This document shows, piece after piece, positions 34,928 through 43,686 of a stretch of DNA of 64,000 nucleotides. The translations under genes and the position numbers were made by a program. Position 1 is the first letter of the stretch. Each line of letters opens with the position of its first letter. Origin of the DNA: an uncultured Bacteroidales bacterium (lineage in GTDB: Bacteria > Bacteroidota > Bacteroidia > Bacteroidales > Paludibacteraceae); assembly GCA_900542355.1 (NCBI GenBank), contig UQNE01000006.1, positions 52,952-116,951 on the forward strand, read 5' to 3'. The notes beneath the pieces were generated by a model. That model ran no database searches and was not told the origin of the DNA. It was given only the letters and a program-made list of their open reading frames with translations.

Positions 34928-35055
34928 TGTATTTGTATTTTATATTTTACATTTTGTTACTTCGGCAGTACTTTTTCCTACTTTTCATACCACCGTAGTA
35001 GATGTATTGTAGTGCGAAAGAACCAATTTACAGTCTTTCTGCAAAAAAATCCGTG

Positions 35056-35086
35056 CAAAGGTACAAAAAATAATCCGCTTCTACAA
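35056..35086 (-). promoter_or_regulatory. Bacteroidota-type promoter of the V-ATPase operon
   Basis: On the minus strand TTG (35086-35084), 20 nt, TACCTTTG (35063-35056). Confidence 0.85.
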
Positions 35087-35386
35087 ACCTTTCCGCCACA
35101 AAAATAGTTTTGTCCCTTTTGCCTTCCATTTTTCTATGTTCTACAACTATATTTCCACCCAATCATTATCATCGGCAAACACTTATCAAGTATCAAAGTC
35201 TGTGCCAAATTTCGGATTACTCATTGTTTTCTCATACCTACATTTTCCAAAATTCTTATCCAGATAGCCTATCAGAGAAATTTGGAATATACACTAATTA
35301 TTCTTTTCTATGTTATATGCAGGCCATATAAAAACCATATAGGTGCTATCCATTATGCTCCGTTAATATCGGCTAATTGACCGTTA

Positions 35387-35420
35387 AACATATAATTACC
35401 ATGTAATTAACCATAAATTA
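35387..35420 (-). repeat. AT-rich interspersed repeat of three 11-12-nt units
   Basis: Read on the minus strand, it matches the copies at 43045-43079 and 43641-43675 (units TAATTATATGG, TTAATTACATG, TAATTATATGTT in slightly varied form). A 7-nt ATTATGC array follows at 35417-35437. The 938-nt gap 34928-35865 holds two promoters, this repeat, the 7-nt array and the 11-nt array; I find no convincing gene. Confidence 0.7.
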
Positions 35421-35467
35421 CGCATTATGCATTCATCATTTTGTCAGATATATTGCCATATAACTAT

Positions 35468-35540
35468 CAAAATGCTATTTTGCATAGACGGCCTTAGGTC
35501 TCGGTAAGGTCTCGACAAGAACTCGACGAAGTCTCGGCAA
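35468..35540 (+). repeat. hairpin plus 11-nt tandem array, family GGTCTCGACAA (locus D)
   Basis: A hairpin (CAAAAT, GCT, ATTTTG at 35468-35482) precedes four units in exact 11-nt register at 35497-35540: GGTCTCGGTAA, GGTCTCGACAA, GAACTCGACGA, AGTCTCGGCAA. The same hairpin-then-array order occurs at locus C. Confidence 0.85.
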
Positions 35541-35744
35541 AATCAGAGTAACAAAAAGATAGCCAAATAGGCTATTCAATAGAAATATGCTACAATAGTT
35601 TTCTAAGCATAAGGCAGGCTATGCCACAACTCATCAAGCCCGACTGCTGTATCGCAGGAAATGCCACATTAGCACAAAGCAGACTATGCACAAACTAATA
35701 TCGGCATGCTACTCGACAAAACTACAAGAAATCGGCACAGATAG

Positions 35745-35775
35745 TTGCACTAATCGGTATTTTTCAGTAACTTTG
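35745..35775 (+). promoter_or_regulatory. Bacteroidota-type promoter for the patatin-like gene
   Basis: TTG (35745-35747), 20 nt, TAACTTTG (35768-35775), 90 nt before the ATG at 35866. Confidence 0.85.
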
Positions 35776-35865
35776 CAGGCGAAAATATACATTGGCTACC
35801 CATCTAATTATCTCTGTTGTAATGTATGTAGGTGGCCACCGACTAACCAACAATAGTCATCTGCT

Positions 35866-36780
35866 ATGAAAACAAAACATGTTGCGCTTGTGCTTGGGTC
35901 GGGCGGTGCCCGTGGAATGGCTCATATAGGAGCCATAGAGGAACTGATAGCCCGCGGCTATGAGATTACGAGTATCGCCGGCACCTCTATGGGGTCGATG
36001 ATTGCAGGTATGTATGCCGCAGGGCGTCTGCAAGAAGCGAAAGAATGGTTCCTGCAAGTAGATAAACAGTTGATTCTGCGTATGATGGATGTATCGCTCT
36101 CGTTCAACTCGATAGTGAAAGGCGAGCGTATCATCAACGAACTGGAGAAAGTAGTACCCGATTGTTTGATTCAAGACCTGCCCATCCCATGCGCTATCGT
36201 ATCGGCAGACCTTATTTCCGCTGATGAGGTGGTGTTCCATACAGGCAGTCTGTTCAACGCTATCCGCGCCAGTATCAGCATTCCTCTTTTCTTCCAACCT
36301 ATACAAAAAGGCAGTAGGCTGCTTGTGGACGGGGGCATACTCAATCCGCTCCCGCTCAACCGCGTCAAACGCCATCAAGGCGATTTGCTGGTGGCGATGA
36401 ATATATCGGGCAAGGATAGTATGGACATCAAAAAAACAAAGACCAAATCCAATCTCGCCAAAGCCACCGAATGGCTGCAGGAGAACGAGATAAAGTTGCC
36501 CCAACAACTGCAATCGCTCAGCGCACGCCTACGCAAAAGGGAAATAGAGAAACAAAACGACCTGTCGGATTCGGTTAACTACATCACGATGGTCGATAGA
36601 ATGCTCGATATGCAGATACAGCAGAACACCCGCTTGGCACTGCAACTCACGCCGCCCGACATACTCGCCGAGATGCCGCAGTATGCGTTCACCACTTTCG
36701 ATTTCGACAAAGCAGAGACCATCATGGAACAAGGGCGACTGCTTATGCGTGCCGCTATCGACCATTACGAATCGTGTTAG
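35866..36780 (+). CDS. patatin-like phospholipase (RssA-type)
   Basis: 304 residues. The oxyanion loop is GSGGARG at 11-17, the nucleophile Ser41 is in GTSMGS and the catalytic Asp155 is in VDGGILNP, so both members of the Ser-Asp dyad are present. There is no signal peptide, which points to a cytosolic or inner-membrane-associated acyl hydrolase of the RssA/YchK kind. The C-terminal third is charged and helical, with a long LPQQLQSLSARLRKREIEK stretch, and has no recognised domain. The gene has its own promoter and a shared terminator with the convergent nagB. Confidence 0.92.
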   Translation: MKTKHVALVLGSGGARGMAHIGAIEELIARGYEITSIAGTSMGSMIAGMYAAGRLQEAKEWFLQVDKQLILRMMDVSLSFNSIVKGERIINELEKVVPDCLIQDLPIPCAIVSADLISADEVVFHTGSLFNAIRASISIPLFFQPIQKGSRLLVDGGILNPLPLNRVKRHQGDLLVAMNISGKDSMDIKKTKTKSNLAKATEWLQENEIKLPQQLQSLSARLRKREIEKQNDLSDSVNYITMVDRMLDMQIQQNTRLALQLTPPDILAEMPQYAFTTFDFDKAETIMEQGRLLMRAAIDHYESC

Positions 36781-36846
36781 GCACTGCGTGTTGGACGGTT
36801 GGTATTGATTGTCATTTGCAATTAGTTGGTCAAATAGATACAAAGA

Positions 36847-36885
36847 AAAATCGACCGGCAAACAAGATGTTTGTCGGTCGATTTA
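36847..36885 (+). terminator. bidirectional rho-independent terminator
   Basis: A long stem of about 17 bp with one or two mismatches (AAATCGACCG...CGGTCGATTT) and an inner CAAACA/TGTTTG pairing. It lies between the convergent patatin-like and nagB genes. Confidence 0.8.
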
Positions 36886-36904
36886 GTGAAAAAACACTAC
36901 CCTA

Positions 36905-37714
36905 TCAGAGGAGCGAATCGGGGTTGAGGTTGTTGCGCTCGATGTCGCGGAAATAGCGATAAGTGCCTACTTTGAGTTCATCGCACGCCGCATCATCGCA
37001 GACAATGATACCGTGTTGGTGCATCTGCAATGCAGACACCGTCCACATGTGAGAGATAGGTTCCTCGATAGCATGTTGCAATGCACGGGCCTTGCTATGC
37101 CCATTCACCATAATCAACACTTCTTGTGCGTCCATCACCGTACCTACTCCCACAGTAAGTGCCGTCTTCGGCACGAGATTCACATCGTTGTTGAAGAAAC
37201 GCGAGTTGGCAATAATCGTATCGGTGGTGAGTTCTTTTTTGCGGGTTCGCGAGGTGAGCGAAGAGCCCGGTTCGTTGAATGCGATATGCCCGTCGGGGCC
37301 GATACCGCCTAAGAACAAATGAATACCGCCATAGTTCTTTATCTTCGCCTCGTAGCGTGCACACTCGGCTTGCAAGTCGGGCGCATTACCATTGAGGATA
37401 TTCACATTCTCTTTGCGGATGTCGATATGTGAGAAGAAATTGGTCCACATAAAACTATGGTAACTCTCGGGGTGGTCTTCGGGCAGCCCGACATACTCGT
37501 CCATGTTGAATGTAACCACATTGCGGAAAGACACTTTTCCGGCTTTATTGAGTTCTATCAGATGGCGATACATACCGAGCGGCGATGACCCCGTAGGCAA
37601 ACCGAGCACAAAAGGTGTGCTCTCTTTAGGTGCAAAAGCATTGATACGAGCGGCTACATAATTGGCAGCCCAACGGCTAAGCAGGTCGTAATCCGGTTGA
37701 ATAATTACACGCAT
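36905..37714 (-). CDS. nagB: glucosamine-6-phosphate deaminase
   Basis: 269 residues. It converts glucosamine 6-phosphate to fructose 6-phosphate and ammonia in amino-sugar use. All key residues align with E. coli NagB at the same numbers: Asp72 in NMDEYVGL, Asp141 and His143 in GIGPDGHIAFNEPGSS, and Glu148. The phosphate-binding PTGSSPLGMY is at 40-49. The protein is cytosolic. The gene is last in a minus-strand group with the thioredoxin-like lipoprotein (47 nt upstream), glgB and the YhcH-like gene, which ties amino-sugar and glycogen metabolism together in position. Confidence 0.96.
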   Translation of the reverse strand: MRVIIQPDYDLLSRWAANYVAARINAFAPKESTPFVLGLPTGSSPLGMYRHLIELNKAGKVSFRNVVTFNMDEYVGLPEDHPESYHSFMWTNFFSHIDIRKENVNILNGNAPDLQAECARYEAKIKNYGGIHLFLGGIGPDGHIAFNEPGSSLTSRTRKKELTTDTIIANSRFFNNDVNLVPKTALTVGVGTVMDAQEVLIMVNGHSKARALQHAIEEPISHMWTVSALQMHQHGIIVCDDAACDELKVGTYRYFRDIERNNLNPDSLL

Positions 37715-37761
37715 AAGTTTTCAATTAAGAATTTAAAATTAGGAATGATATGCAGGCGTTT

Positions 37762-38304
37762 TTACTCCGACAAAATCTCTTTTAGTTGTGTCTCATCGGC
37801 ATTGACAGCCACAATAACTCCCTCTTTGTTAATAAGGAAAGTATTGGGGATATACTGCACGCCATAGACATCGGCGGCACCGACTTGCAATTCGTCACGG
37901 AGTTGCAGCCATGGGAGTTGCTCCTCATCGAGAGCCTTCAGCCAATCGGCCTTCTCATCATCCACACTGATACCCACGATAGCCAACTTGCCCTCGGGTT
38001 GCTCCAAATAAATCTGCTTCAGCACAGGCAACAGGCGTCGGCAGGGTCCGCACCAACTTGCCCAAAAATCAACCAACAGATAGTCGGTTTTGCCCACCAA
38101 ATCACTCAGAGCGACAGGCGTTCCGTCGGTTTGGACAGCAGTAACATCGGTATAGAGGCATCCCTCTTTGGTTCCTACTTCGAGCGTTGTGGAAGTAGTT
38201 TGTTCTGCGTCCGAAGAAGTTGTTTCCGAATTCGATTGTGTAGTCTTGTTGCAGGCAACCAGCGTTGCCATACCAATCAGCACAGGAATAATTAGTTTTT
38301 TCAT
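37762..38304 (-). CDS. TlpA-like thioredoxin-fold lipoprotein
   Basis: 180 residues from the ATG at 38304; an ATG two codons upstream (38310) and a GTG (38313) are also possible. A lipoprotein signal ends at Cys18 (MATLVAC), followed by a Ser/Thr-rich linker (about 20-42) and a thioredoxin fold. The redox motif is WASWCGPC with Cys85 and Cys88. The insertion and GVQYIPNTFLINKEG with its cis-Pro near 153 follow the TlpA/ResA plan. It probably works as a periplasmic disulfide reductase. It lies 21 nt after glgB. Confidence 0.9.
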   Translation of the reverse strand: MKKLIIPVLIGMATLVACNKTTQSNSETTSSDAEQTTSTTLEVGTKEGCLYTDVTAVQTDGTPVALSDLVGKTDYLLVDFWASWCGPCRRLLPVLKQIYLEQPEGKLAIVGISVDDEKADWLKALDEEQLPWLQLRDELQVGAADVYGVQYIPNTFLINKEGVIVAVNADETQLKEILSE

Positions 38305-38325
38305 AATCATCACATTTTTAGTAGA

Positions 38326-40350
38326 TTAACATTGTTCAAGCACCAATGCACTTCGTGCGGGCAGGTAGAGTTTGAGCCAACCTTTATGCTCAGCCGCATA
38401 GAGCGGGTCGGATTGCGTAAAATGCTCCACCGAGTCATCGTTCTGCCCAAAGCCGGCGAACTGTTTGGCATCGGTATCCAATACTACCCGATACTTACCC
38501 TCCGGCGCAAGGAAACCATAGTCGGCAAACGATTTCTGTCCGTTCCAGTTGAAAACAAAAATTAGTTTATCCCTACGGAAAGCCACCACTTGGTCGCCCT
38601 CGTTGTCCCACACCTTATATATATAGGGCAGGTGCGTACCGTTCTCATCACGGGTCATCAGCAGTTTACTGCGCAAGAGATGCACCATAGCCTCATCGAA
38701 GCGGTTGAGGTCGGCATAGTAGAGATTGGTATTATCCACCAGGCTCCACTGACGACGCGCGTACTTGCAACTCCAGCCGTTGCCTTGGCGCGGGAAATCA
38801 ATCCACTCGGGGTGTCCGAACTCGTTGCCCATAAAGTTGAGGTATCCGCCATTGATAGTAGAAGCCGTGATGAGGCGTATCATCTTATGGAGCGCAATGG
38901 CACGATCCACCATATAAGTGGAGTGTCCGTGCTCGAAATGCCAATACATATCGGCATCGGCAAGGCGGAAGATAATCGTCTTATCGCCCACGAGTGCCTG
39001 ATCGTGGCTCTCTGCATACGAGATGGTGCGCTCATCATCGCGTCGATTGGTCATCTCGTAGAGTATATGCCCTGCTTTCCAATCCTCGTCGCGCACCTCT
39101 TTGATATACTTAATCCAAAAATCGGGTATTCCCATTGCCAACCGGTAGTCGAAACCCATACCGCCTTCTGCTTGCGGGCGAGCCAAACCGGGCATACCCG
39201 ACATATCCTCAGCAATCGTGATAGCATGAGTTTTCACCTCGTGGATGAGTTTGTTGGCAAGTGTAAGATAGCAGATAGCATCGCCATCCTCGTTGCCGTT
39301 GAAATAACTGCCATAGCCGTTGAAGTCTTCGCCCAAACCATGGCTGAGGTACATCATCGAGGTTACGCCGTCGAAGCGGAAACCGTCGAAGTCGTATTCA
39401 TCGAGCCAAAACTTGCAGTTGGAGAGCAAGAAATGGAGCACTTCGGGCTTCTGATAGTTGAAACAAAGGCTATCCCACGCGGGGTGTTCACGGCGAGCAC
39501 CGGTATGGAAATACTGGTATGGCGTACCATCGAAATTGCCCAATCCTTCCAGTTCGTTCTTTACGGCATGCGAGTGGACAATATCCATTACCACGGCCAT
39601 CCCTCGTCCGTGTGCATCGTCAATCAATGCCTTTAGTTCCTCCGGTGTACCAAAACGGCTCGAAGCCGCAAAGAAATTAGACACATGGTAACCGAATGAG
39701 CCATAGTAAGGGTGCTCTTGTATTGCCATTATCTGCAAGCAGTTGTAGCCTAACTCGGCTACACGAGGCAACACTCTTACACGGAACTCCTCGTAGGAGG
39801 ATACTTTCTCTTCCTCCGACGACATACCTATATGGCATTCGTAGATAAACAATCCGCCTTTGTTTGGCTTAAGCGTATTGCGGTGCTGCCATACATAAGG
39901 CGTAGGACTCCACACTTGCGCAGAGAAAATCTTGGTTTCGTCATCCTGCACCACGCGTGTAGCGTAACTCGGAATACGCTCTCCCCAGCCGCCTTGCCAT
40001 TCTACCAACAGTTTGTACAACTGCCCGTGTTTCATTGCTTTGGCAGGCAGTTGCGCTTCCCATACACCATTGCCGACAGGCTGCAAGCGATAGTTCTCCT
40101 GCTTCTGCCATCCGTTCATATCGCCTTTGATGTAGATAGCAGTGGCGTTGGGTGCCCATTCACGCAATACCCACCCTTTCTTGGTGCGATGCAAACCAAA
40201 ATAGAGGTATCCGTCCGCCCAATCTGCCAACGGAGTACCGCCGGTTATCTCTTCCTCTTTACGAATAGCATAGTCATAGCGTGCATTGATAGCCTCCTCG
40301 TAGGGCTGCAAATAAGGATCAGACTGCACCAATTTGAGCATCTCTTTCAT
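38326..40350 (-). CDS. glgB: 1,4-alpha-glucan branching enzyme (eukaryote-like GH13_8)
   Basis: 674 residues with an N-terminal CBM48 (about 45-150), a GH13 barrel (about 165-560) and a C-terminal beta domain. It cuts alpha-1,4 chains and re-attaches them through alpha-1,6 links in glycogen. The catalytic residues are Asp327 (GFRFDGV), Glu381 (TIAEDMSG) and Asp450 (YAESHDQALVGD). The length and the ECHIGMSSEEEKVSSYEEF block are those of the eukaryote-like branching enzymes found in Bacteroidota, not of the longer E. coli type. The gene is followed by the TlpA-like gene after 21 nt and preceded by the YhcH-like gene. Confidence 0.96.
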   Translation of the reverse strand: MKEMLKLVQSDPYLQPYEEAINARYDYAIRKEEEITGGTPLADWADGYLYFGLHRTKKGWVLREWAPNATAIYIKGDMNGWQKQENYRLQPVGNGVWEAQLPAKAMKHGQLYKLLVEWQGGWGERIPSYATRVVQDDETKIFSAQVWSPTPYVWQHRNTLKPNKGGLFIYECHIGMSSEEEKVSSYEEFRVRVLPRVAELGYNCLQIMAIQEHPYYGSFGYHVSNFFAASSRFGTPEELKALIDDAHGRGMAVVMDIVHSHAVKNELEGLGNFDGTPYQYFHTGARREHPAWDSLCFNYQKPEVLHFLLSNCKFWLDEYDFDGFRFDGVTSMMYLSHGLGEDFNGYGSYFNGNEDGDAICYLTLANKLIHEVKTHAITIAEDMSGMPGLARPQAEGGMGFDYRLAMGIPDFWIKYIKEVRDEDWKAGHILYEMTNRRDDERTISYAESHDQALVGDKTIIFRLADADMYWHFEHGHSTYMVDRAIALHKMIRLITASTINGGYLNFMGNEFGHPEWIDFPRQGNGWSCKYARRQWSLVDNTNLYYADLNRFDEAMVHLLRSKLLMTRDENGTHLPYIYKVWDNEGDQVVAFRRDKLIFVFNWNGQKSFADYGFLAPEGKYRVVLDTDAKQFAGFGQNDDSVEHFTQSDPLYAAEHKGWLKLYLPARSALVLEQC

Positions 40351-40405
40351 ATTATCCGTATAGACAAATCAGACCGCAGGCACAACAGGTCGCGGTCTGT
40401 ATCGG

Positions 40406-40861
40406 TTAGACATTTGCTTTGGTTTTTACAATCAGTTTGCGGTATTGTTTTCCCGGAGCGATACCCGGTTGATGGGCATCGGTAGGGAAGAATACAGCGA
40501 AGTGTCCGGCAGGAACAACAAACTTAGTAGTGGCCTCATCGGCATAGAACTCCACATCCTTACCCTCGTCGTACTCTTGCGTCAGTTGTTGGCAGTCCTC
40601 TATCGATTTCCATCCCATCACTTCATCTCCATTCAACGGAATCTGAATATCGATATAATCATGGTGTGCCTCCATGCGGCATTTATCCTCCTCTTTTCCG
40701 TTGAAATCGAGGATATTCACATATAGGTCGTTGCCGTCCAAGTGAATCTTGCAAGCAGGAATTTCCTCAAGGTCGTTTTCCTTAAAAAACTTCATAAACT
40801 GGGCAAAGCCGGGTACGCTGTCAAAATACCAATCAGCGTTTTCTAATTTGTCAAGAATCAT
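40406..40861 (-). CDS. YhcH/YjgK/YiaL (EbgC-like) family protein
   Basis: 151 residues of the DUF386 family, a cupin-like beta-barrel found in sugar and sialic acid gene groups. Likely metal ligands are visible in the HHDYIDIQIPLNGDE segment near 62-76 and in FFPTDAHQPGIAPG near 124-137. It is cytosolic. The gene heads the glgB-tlpA-nagB group and has a promoter at 40922-40952, 60 nt upstream. In the context of nagB a role in sugar anomer or amino-sugar handling is plausible, but it is not proven for this family in general. Confidence 0.85.
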   Translation of the reverse strand: MILDKLENADWYFDSVPGFAQFMKFFKENDLEEIPACKIHLDGNDLYVNILDFNGKEEDKCRMEAHHDYIDIQIPLNGDEVMGWKSIEDCQQLTQEYDEGKDVEFYADEATTKFVVPAGHFAVFFPTDAHQPGIAPGKQYRKLIVKTKANV

Positions 40862-40921
40862 AATATGATTATATTAGTTAGTAGTCATGAGTAAACATCC
40901 CCTATACCGGGTAAATTTGCG

Positions 40922-40952
40922 CAAAGGTACGAAATAATTTGCATACTTGCAA
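40922..40952 (-). promoter_or_regulatory. Bacteroidota-type promoter for the YhcH-glgB-tlpA-nagB group
   Basis: On the minus strand TTG (40952-40950), 20 nt, TACCTTTG (40929-40922). It overlaps the divergent promoter of the M13 peptidase. Confidence 0.8.
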
Positions 40953-40969
40953 GAAAATATGTACTTTTG
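40939..40969 (+). promoter_or_regulatory. Bacteroidota-type promoter for the M13 peptidase gene, overlapping a divergent promoter
   Basis: TTG (40939-40941), 20 nt, TACTTTTG (40962-40969). Its TTG lies inside the spacer of the minus-strand promoter, so the two cannot easily be occupied by RNA polymerase at the same time. Confidence 0.8.
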
Positions 40970-41002
40970 CGCTCAAATTTGAATATAATAAAAATATAAG
41001 GT

Positions 41003-43018
41003 ATGAAAAAACTCATTTTTTCGCTTGCAGCAATCACACTTATGACTACAGCATGCACCAAACAGCAAACAACGGGTATTCATCCTGAGAACCTCGACAC
41101 AACGGCCGTTGCGCAGAACGATTTCTACCAATTTGCCTGCGGAGGTTGGATGAAAAACAACCCGCTCACACCGGAGTATAGTCGCTTCGGCAGTTTCGAC
41201 AAACTCGCGCTCAACAACCTTGAGCAAGTAAACGGACTTATCCAAGAGATAGCCCAAACACAACACCCCCAAGGCTCTATCGAGCAGAAGATAGGCGACA
41301 TCTACAACTTGGCTATGGATACCGCACGCCGCGACCAAGAGGGCATCACACCTATCCAAAAAACGCTCGATGAAATCAACGCTATCAGCGACCGCAGCCA
41401 ACTCAGCACCATGCTCGGCAAGGCTATGGAATATGGTATTTGGGCTATGTATGTGGAGGCCGATGCGATGAACTCCAGCACGAATATCCTCAACGAGTGC
41501 CAGGCTGGTTTTGCGCTCGGCGAGAAAGAGTACTATTTCGATACCGACGAGGCTACCACTCGTATCCGCAATGAGTACCAAAAGCACATTGCGCGAATGT
41601 TCAGCCTCTTTGGCTATGCGGATGCCGACGCCAAAGCAGAGACCGTACTGCGTATGGAGACCCGCTTGGCGAAAGCCGCTTTCAACAATGTAGAACTGCG
41701 CAACCCTCAGACCAACTACAACAAGATGTCGGTTGCCGACCTGCAATCGCTCGTGCCGGAGGTAGATTGGAAAGCCTACTTTAGTGCTATGAACATCGAC
41801 CCTGACAGCCTCAGTGTTGGTCAGGTGCGCCACTTGCAAGAGGCAGGTAAGATGCTGGCAGATGAGTCGCTCGACGACCTGAAGACCCTCTTCACATGGC
41901 AGGCTATCGATGGGTGCGGCTCTTACCTCACCACCGAGATTTACAACGAGAACTTCAACTTCTATGGCAAAGTATTGTCCGGTCGTGAGGAACCAAGTCC
42001 GCTATGGAAACGCTCGGTAGGTATCGTCAATGGTACGCTGGGTGAGGCTGTCGGACAGATGTATGTCAAGAAGTACTTCCCCGAGGAGAACAAAGAGCGT
42101 ATGTTGGCGTTGGTAAAGAACCTACAGAAGTCGCTCGGCGAGCGTATCATGGCATTGGAATGGATGTCCGATACCACCAAAGCCAAAGCAATCGAGAAAC
42201 TCAATGCTTTCACTATCAAGATTGGTTATCCTGACACTTGGCGTGATTACACCGCCCTGGATATAGATGCTACTCTACCCTACTACGAGAACCTGCAACG
42301 CGCTGCTAAGTTCGCGCAAGACTACAGCCTCAGTTTCTTGGGCAAACCGGTGGACAAGACCAAATGGTATATGACTCCGCAGACTGTCAATGCTTACTAC
42401 AACCCGTCGAGCAACGAGATTTGCTTCCCCGCAGGTATTCTCCAATATCCGTTCTTCGATATGTCGGCTGATGATGCCTTCAACTATGGCGCCATCGGTG
42501 TTGTCATCGGGCACGAGATGACCCACGGTTTCGACGACCAAGGATGCCAATTCGACAAGGATGGTAACCTCAACAACTGGTGGACGGCAGAGGACAAAGC
42601 CAACTTCGACGCACGCACCAAGGTGATGGCTGATTTCTTCAGCAGTATAGAGGTGGCTCCGGGGGTATATGGCAATGGTGAGTTCACTTTAGGTGAGAAC
42701 ATCGCCGACCACGGAGGATTGCAGATTGCTTTCCAAGCCTTCAAAGAGAACGAGGCTGCTAAACCCGCATCAGAGCGTCTGCAAACGCGCGACGGCTTCA
42801 CACCCGAGCAGCGTTTCTTCTTGGCTTATGCCAATGTATGGGCTGGTAATATCCGTCCGGAAGAGATACTCCAACGCACCAAGTCAGACCCCCACTCGTT
42901 GGGTCGTTGGCGTGTGAATGGTGCACTGCCCCACATCGCCGCTTGGTACGAGGCTTGGAATGTTACTCCCGAGTCCCCACTCTATGTCGCACCCGAAAAC
43001 CGAGTATCGATTTGGTAA
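41003..43018 (+). CDS. M13 family zinc metallopeptidase (PepO/neprilysin-like) lipoprotein
   Basis: 671 residues. The signal MKKLIFSLAAITLMTTAC ends in a lipobox Cys, so it is probably membrane-anchored in the periplasm or on the surface. The zinc site is complete: His504 and His508 with Glu505 in GHEMTHGFDD, and Glu565 in ENIADHGG. The substrate-binding NAYYNPSSNEICFPAGIL-type motif (NAYYNPSSNEI) lies near 466. M13 enzymes cut small peptides before hydrophobic residues. The gene stands alone, with a promoter 34 nt upstream. The N-terminal M13_N domain spans about 35-420. Confidence 0.95.
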   Translation: MKKLIFSLAAITLMTTACTKQQTTGIHPENLDTTAVAQNDFYQFACGGWMKNNPLTPEYSRFGSFDKLALNNLEQVNGLIQEIAQTQHPQGSIEQKIGDIYNLAMDTARRDQEGITPIQKTLDEINAISDRSQLSTMLGKAMEYGIWAMYVEADAMNSSTNILNECQAGFALGEKEYYFDTDEATTRIRNEYQKHIARMFSLFGYADADAKAETVLRMETRLAKAAFNNVELRNPQTNYNKMSVADLQSLVPEVDWKAYFSAMNIDPDSLSVGQVRHLQEAGKMLADESLDDLKTLFTWQAIDGCGSYLTTEIYNENFNFYGKVLSGREEPSPLWKRSVGIVNGTLGEAVGQMYVKKYFPEENKERMLALVKNLQKSLGERIMALEWMSDTTKAKAIEKLNAFTIKIGYPDTWRDYTALDIDATLPYYENLQRAAKFAQDYSLSFLGKPVDKTKWYMTPQTVNAYYNPSSNEICFPAGILQYPFFDMSADDAFNYGAIGVVIGHEMTHGFDDQGCQFDKDGNLNNWWTAEDKANFDARTKVMADFFSSIEVAPGVYGNGEFTLGENIADHGGLQIAFQAFKENEAAKPASERLQTRDGFTPEQRFFLAYANVWAGNIRPEEILQRTKSDPHSLGRWRVNGALPHIAAWYEAWNVTPESPLYVAPENRVSIW

Positions 43019-43044
43019 AATAACAATGCAAAATGAAGAATACA

Positions 43045-43079
43045 TAATTATATGGTCAATTACATGATAATTATATGTT
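43045..43079 (+). repeat. AT-rich interspersed repeat of three 11-12-nt units
   Basis: Units TAATTATATGG, TCAATTACATGA and TAATTATATGTT in a row. Nearly the same 35 nt recurs at 43641-43675 and, inverted, at 35387-35420, with shorter versions at 62121-62152 and 63958-63990. Confidence 0.75.
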
Positions 43080-43122
43080 CCTTATAAGTGTTCTTCATTC
43101 TTAATTTTTAATTCTTAATTGT

Positions 43123-43428
43123 ATGGTCAAGCATATAGTATTTTTCCGCCTGTTCGATGAAGCCGAGGGGCATACCAAGTTAGAGAATGCGCAGATCATC
43201 AAAGACGGCTTGCTGTCGCTGCGCGAGAAAGTGGATGTGTTGGTCAGCGAGGAAGTGGGAATCAATATCCCCAATGCCAAGAAGACCGACTACGACATCT
43301 GTCTCATTTGTGAGTTTCGTTCTTGGGAGGATGTAGATACCTACCAGAACCACCCTGAGCACCTCAAAGTGGCGGGCTATATCGCCAAATGTCGCTCTGC
43401 TCGTGCAGCGGTGGACTATGAGTTCTAA
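43123..43428 (+). CDS. Dabb (stress-responsive A/B barrel) family protein
   Basis: 101 residues forming one ferredoxin-like alpha+beta barrel, the Dabb domain, with the typical start MVKHIVFFRL and the end block FRSWEDVDTYQNHPEHLKVA with a conserved HPxH. Such proteins are small dimers in the cytosol; some are induced by salt or stress, and others are cyclases or monooxygenases. Nothing here shows which. It lies 104 nt after the M13 gene across AT-rich repeats and is followed by a terminator. Confidence 0.85.
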   Translation: MVKHIVFFRLFDEAEGHTKLENAQIIKDGLLSLREKVDVLVSEEVGINIPNAKKTDYDICLICEFRSWEDVDTYQNHPEHLKVAGYIAKCRSARAAVDYEF

Positions 43429-43432
43429 CAGT

Positions 43433-43475
43433 GCATAATGATGAAATGCATAATGCATAACTCATAATGCATAAG
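43433..43475 (-). repeat. 7-nt tandem array, family ATTATGC (inverted)
   Basis: Plus-strand units GCATAAT, GCATAAT, GCATAAC, TCATAAT, GCATAAG with one irregular segment. It begins 5 nt after the Dabb stop codon. Confidence 0.7.
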
Positions 43476-43490
43476 GAAATCATGAGTAGC

Positions 43491-43527
43491 AAAAAAGCGG
43501 TTGTCTCCAAGGGGCAACCGCTTTTTT
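43491..43527 (+). terminator. rho-independent terminator of the Dabb gene
   Basis: AAAAAAGCGGTTG pairs with CAACCGCTTTTTT (13 bp), ending in a T-run. It also has an A-run for the opposite direction. Confidence 0.9.
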
Positions 43528-43640
43528 ATACGCAATACGCAATTAATATCTCAAAATAAGGCATACAATGCGTCTTGCATAATTTATAGCTAATTACATA
43601 TATCCCTTAAAGTGTCAGCCACTCGTTAAGCCTAATTCCC

Positions 43641-43675
43641 TAATTATATGGTTAATTACATGATAATTATATGTT
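43641..43675 (+). repeat. AT-rich interspersed repeat, second plus-strand copy
   Basis: Differs from 43045-43079 at a single position (GGTTAATT against GGTCAATT). It ends 12 nt before the stop codon of the UDG-like gene. Confidence 0.75.
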
Positions 43676-43686
43676 TAGTTTTTCCC

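Noticed and set aside
35110..35331. 73-codon frame in the gap before the patatin-like gene
   Set aside because: AT-rich, low-complexity translation rich in Ser, Tyr and Phe; no promoter or ribosome site and no family resemblance.
38590..39636. Open frame of 348 codons antisense to glgB
   Set aside because: Fully inside a clear branching enzyme gene; no independent signal.
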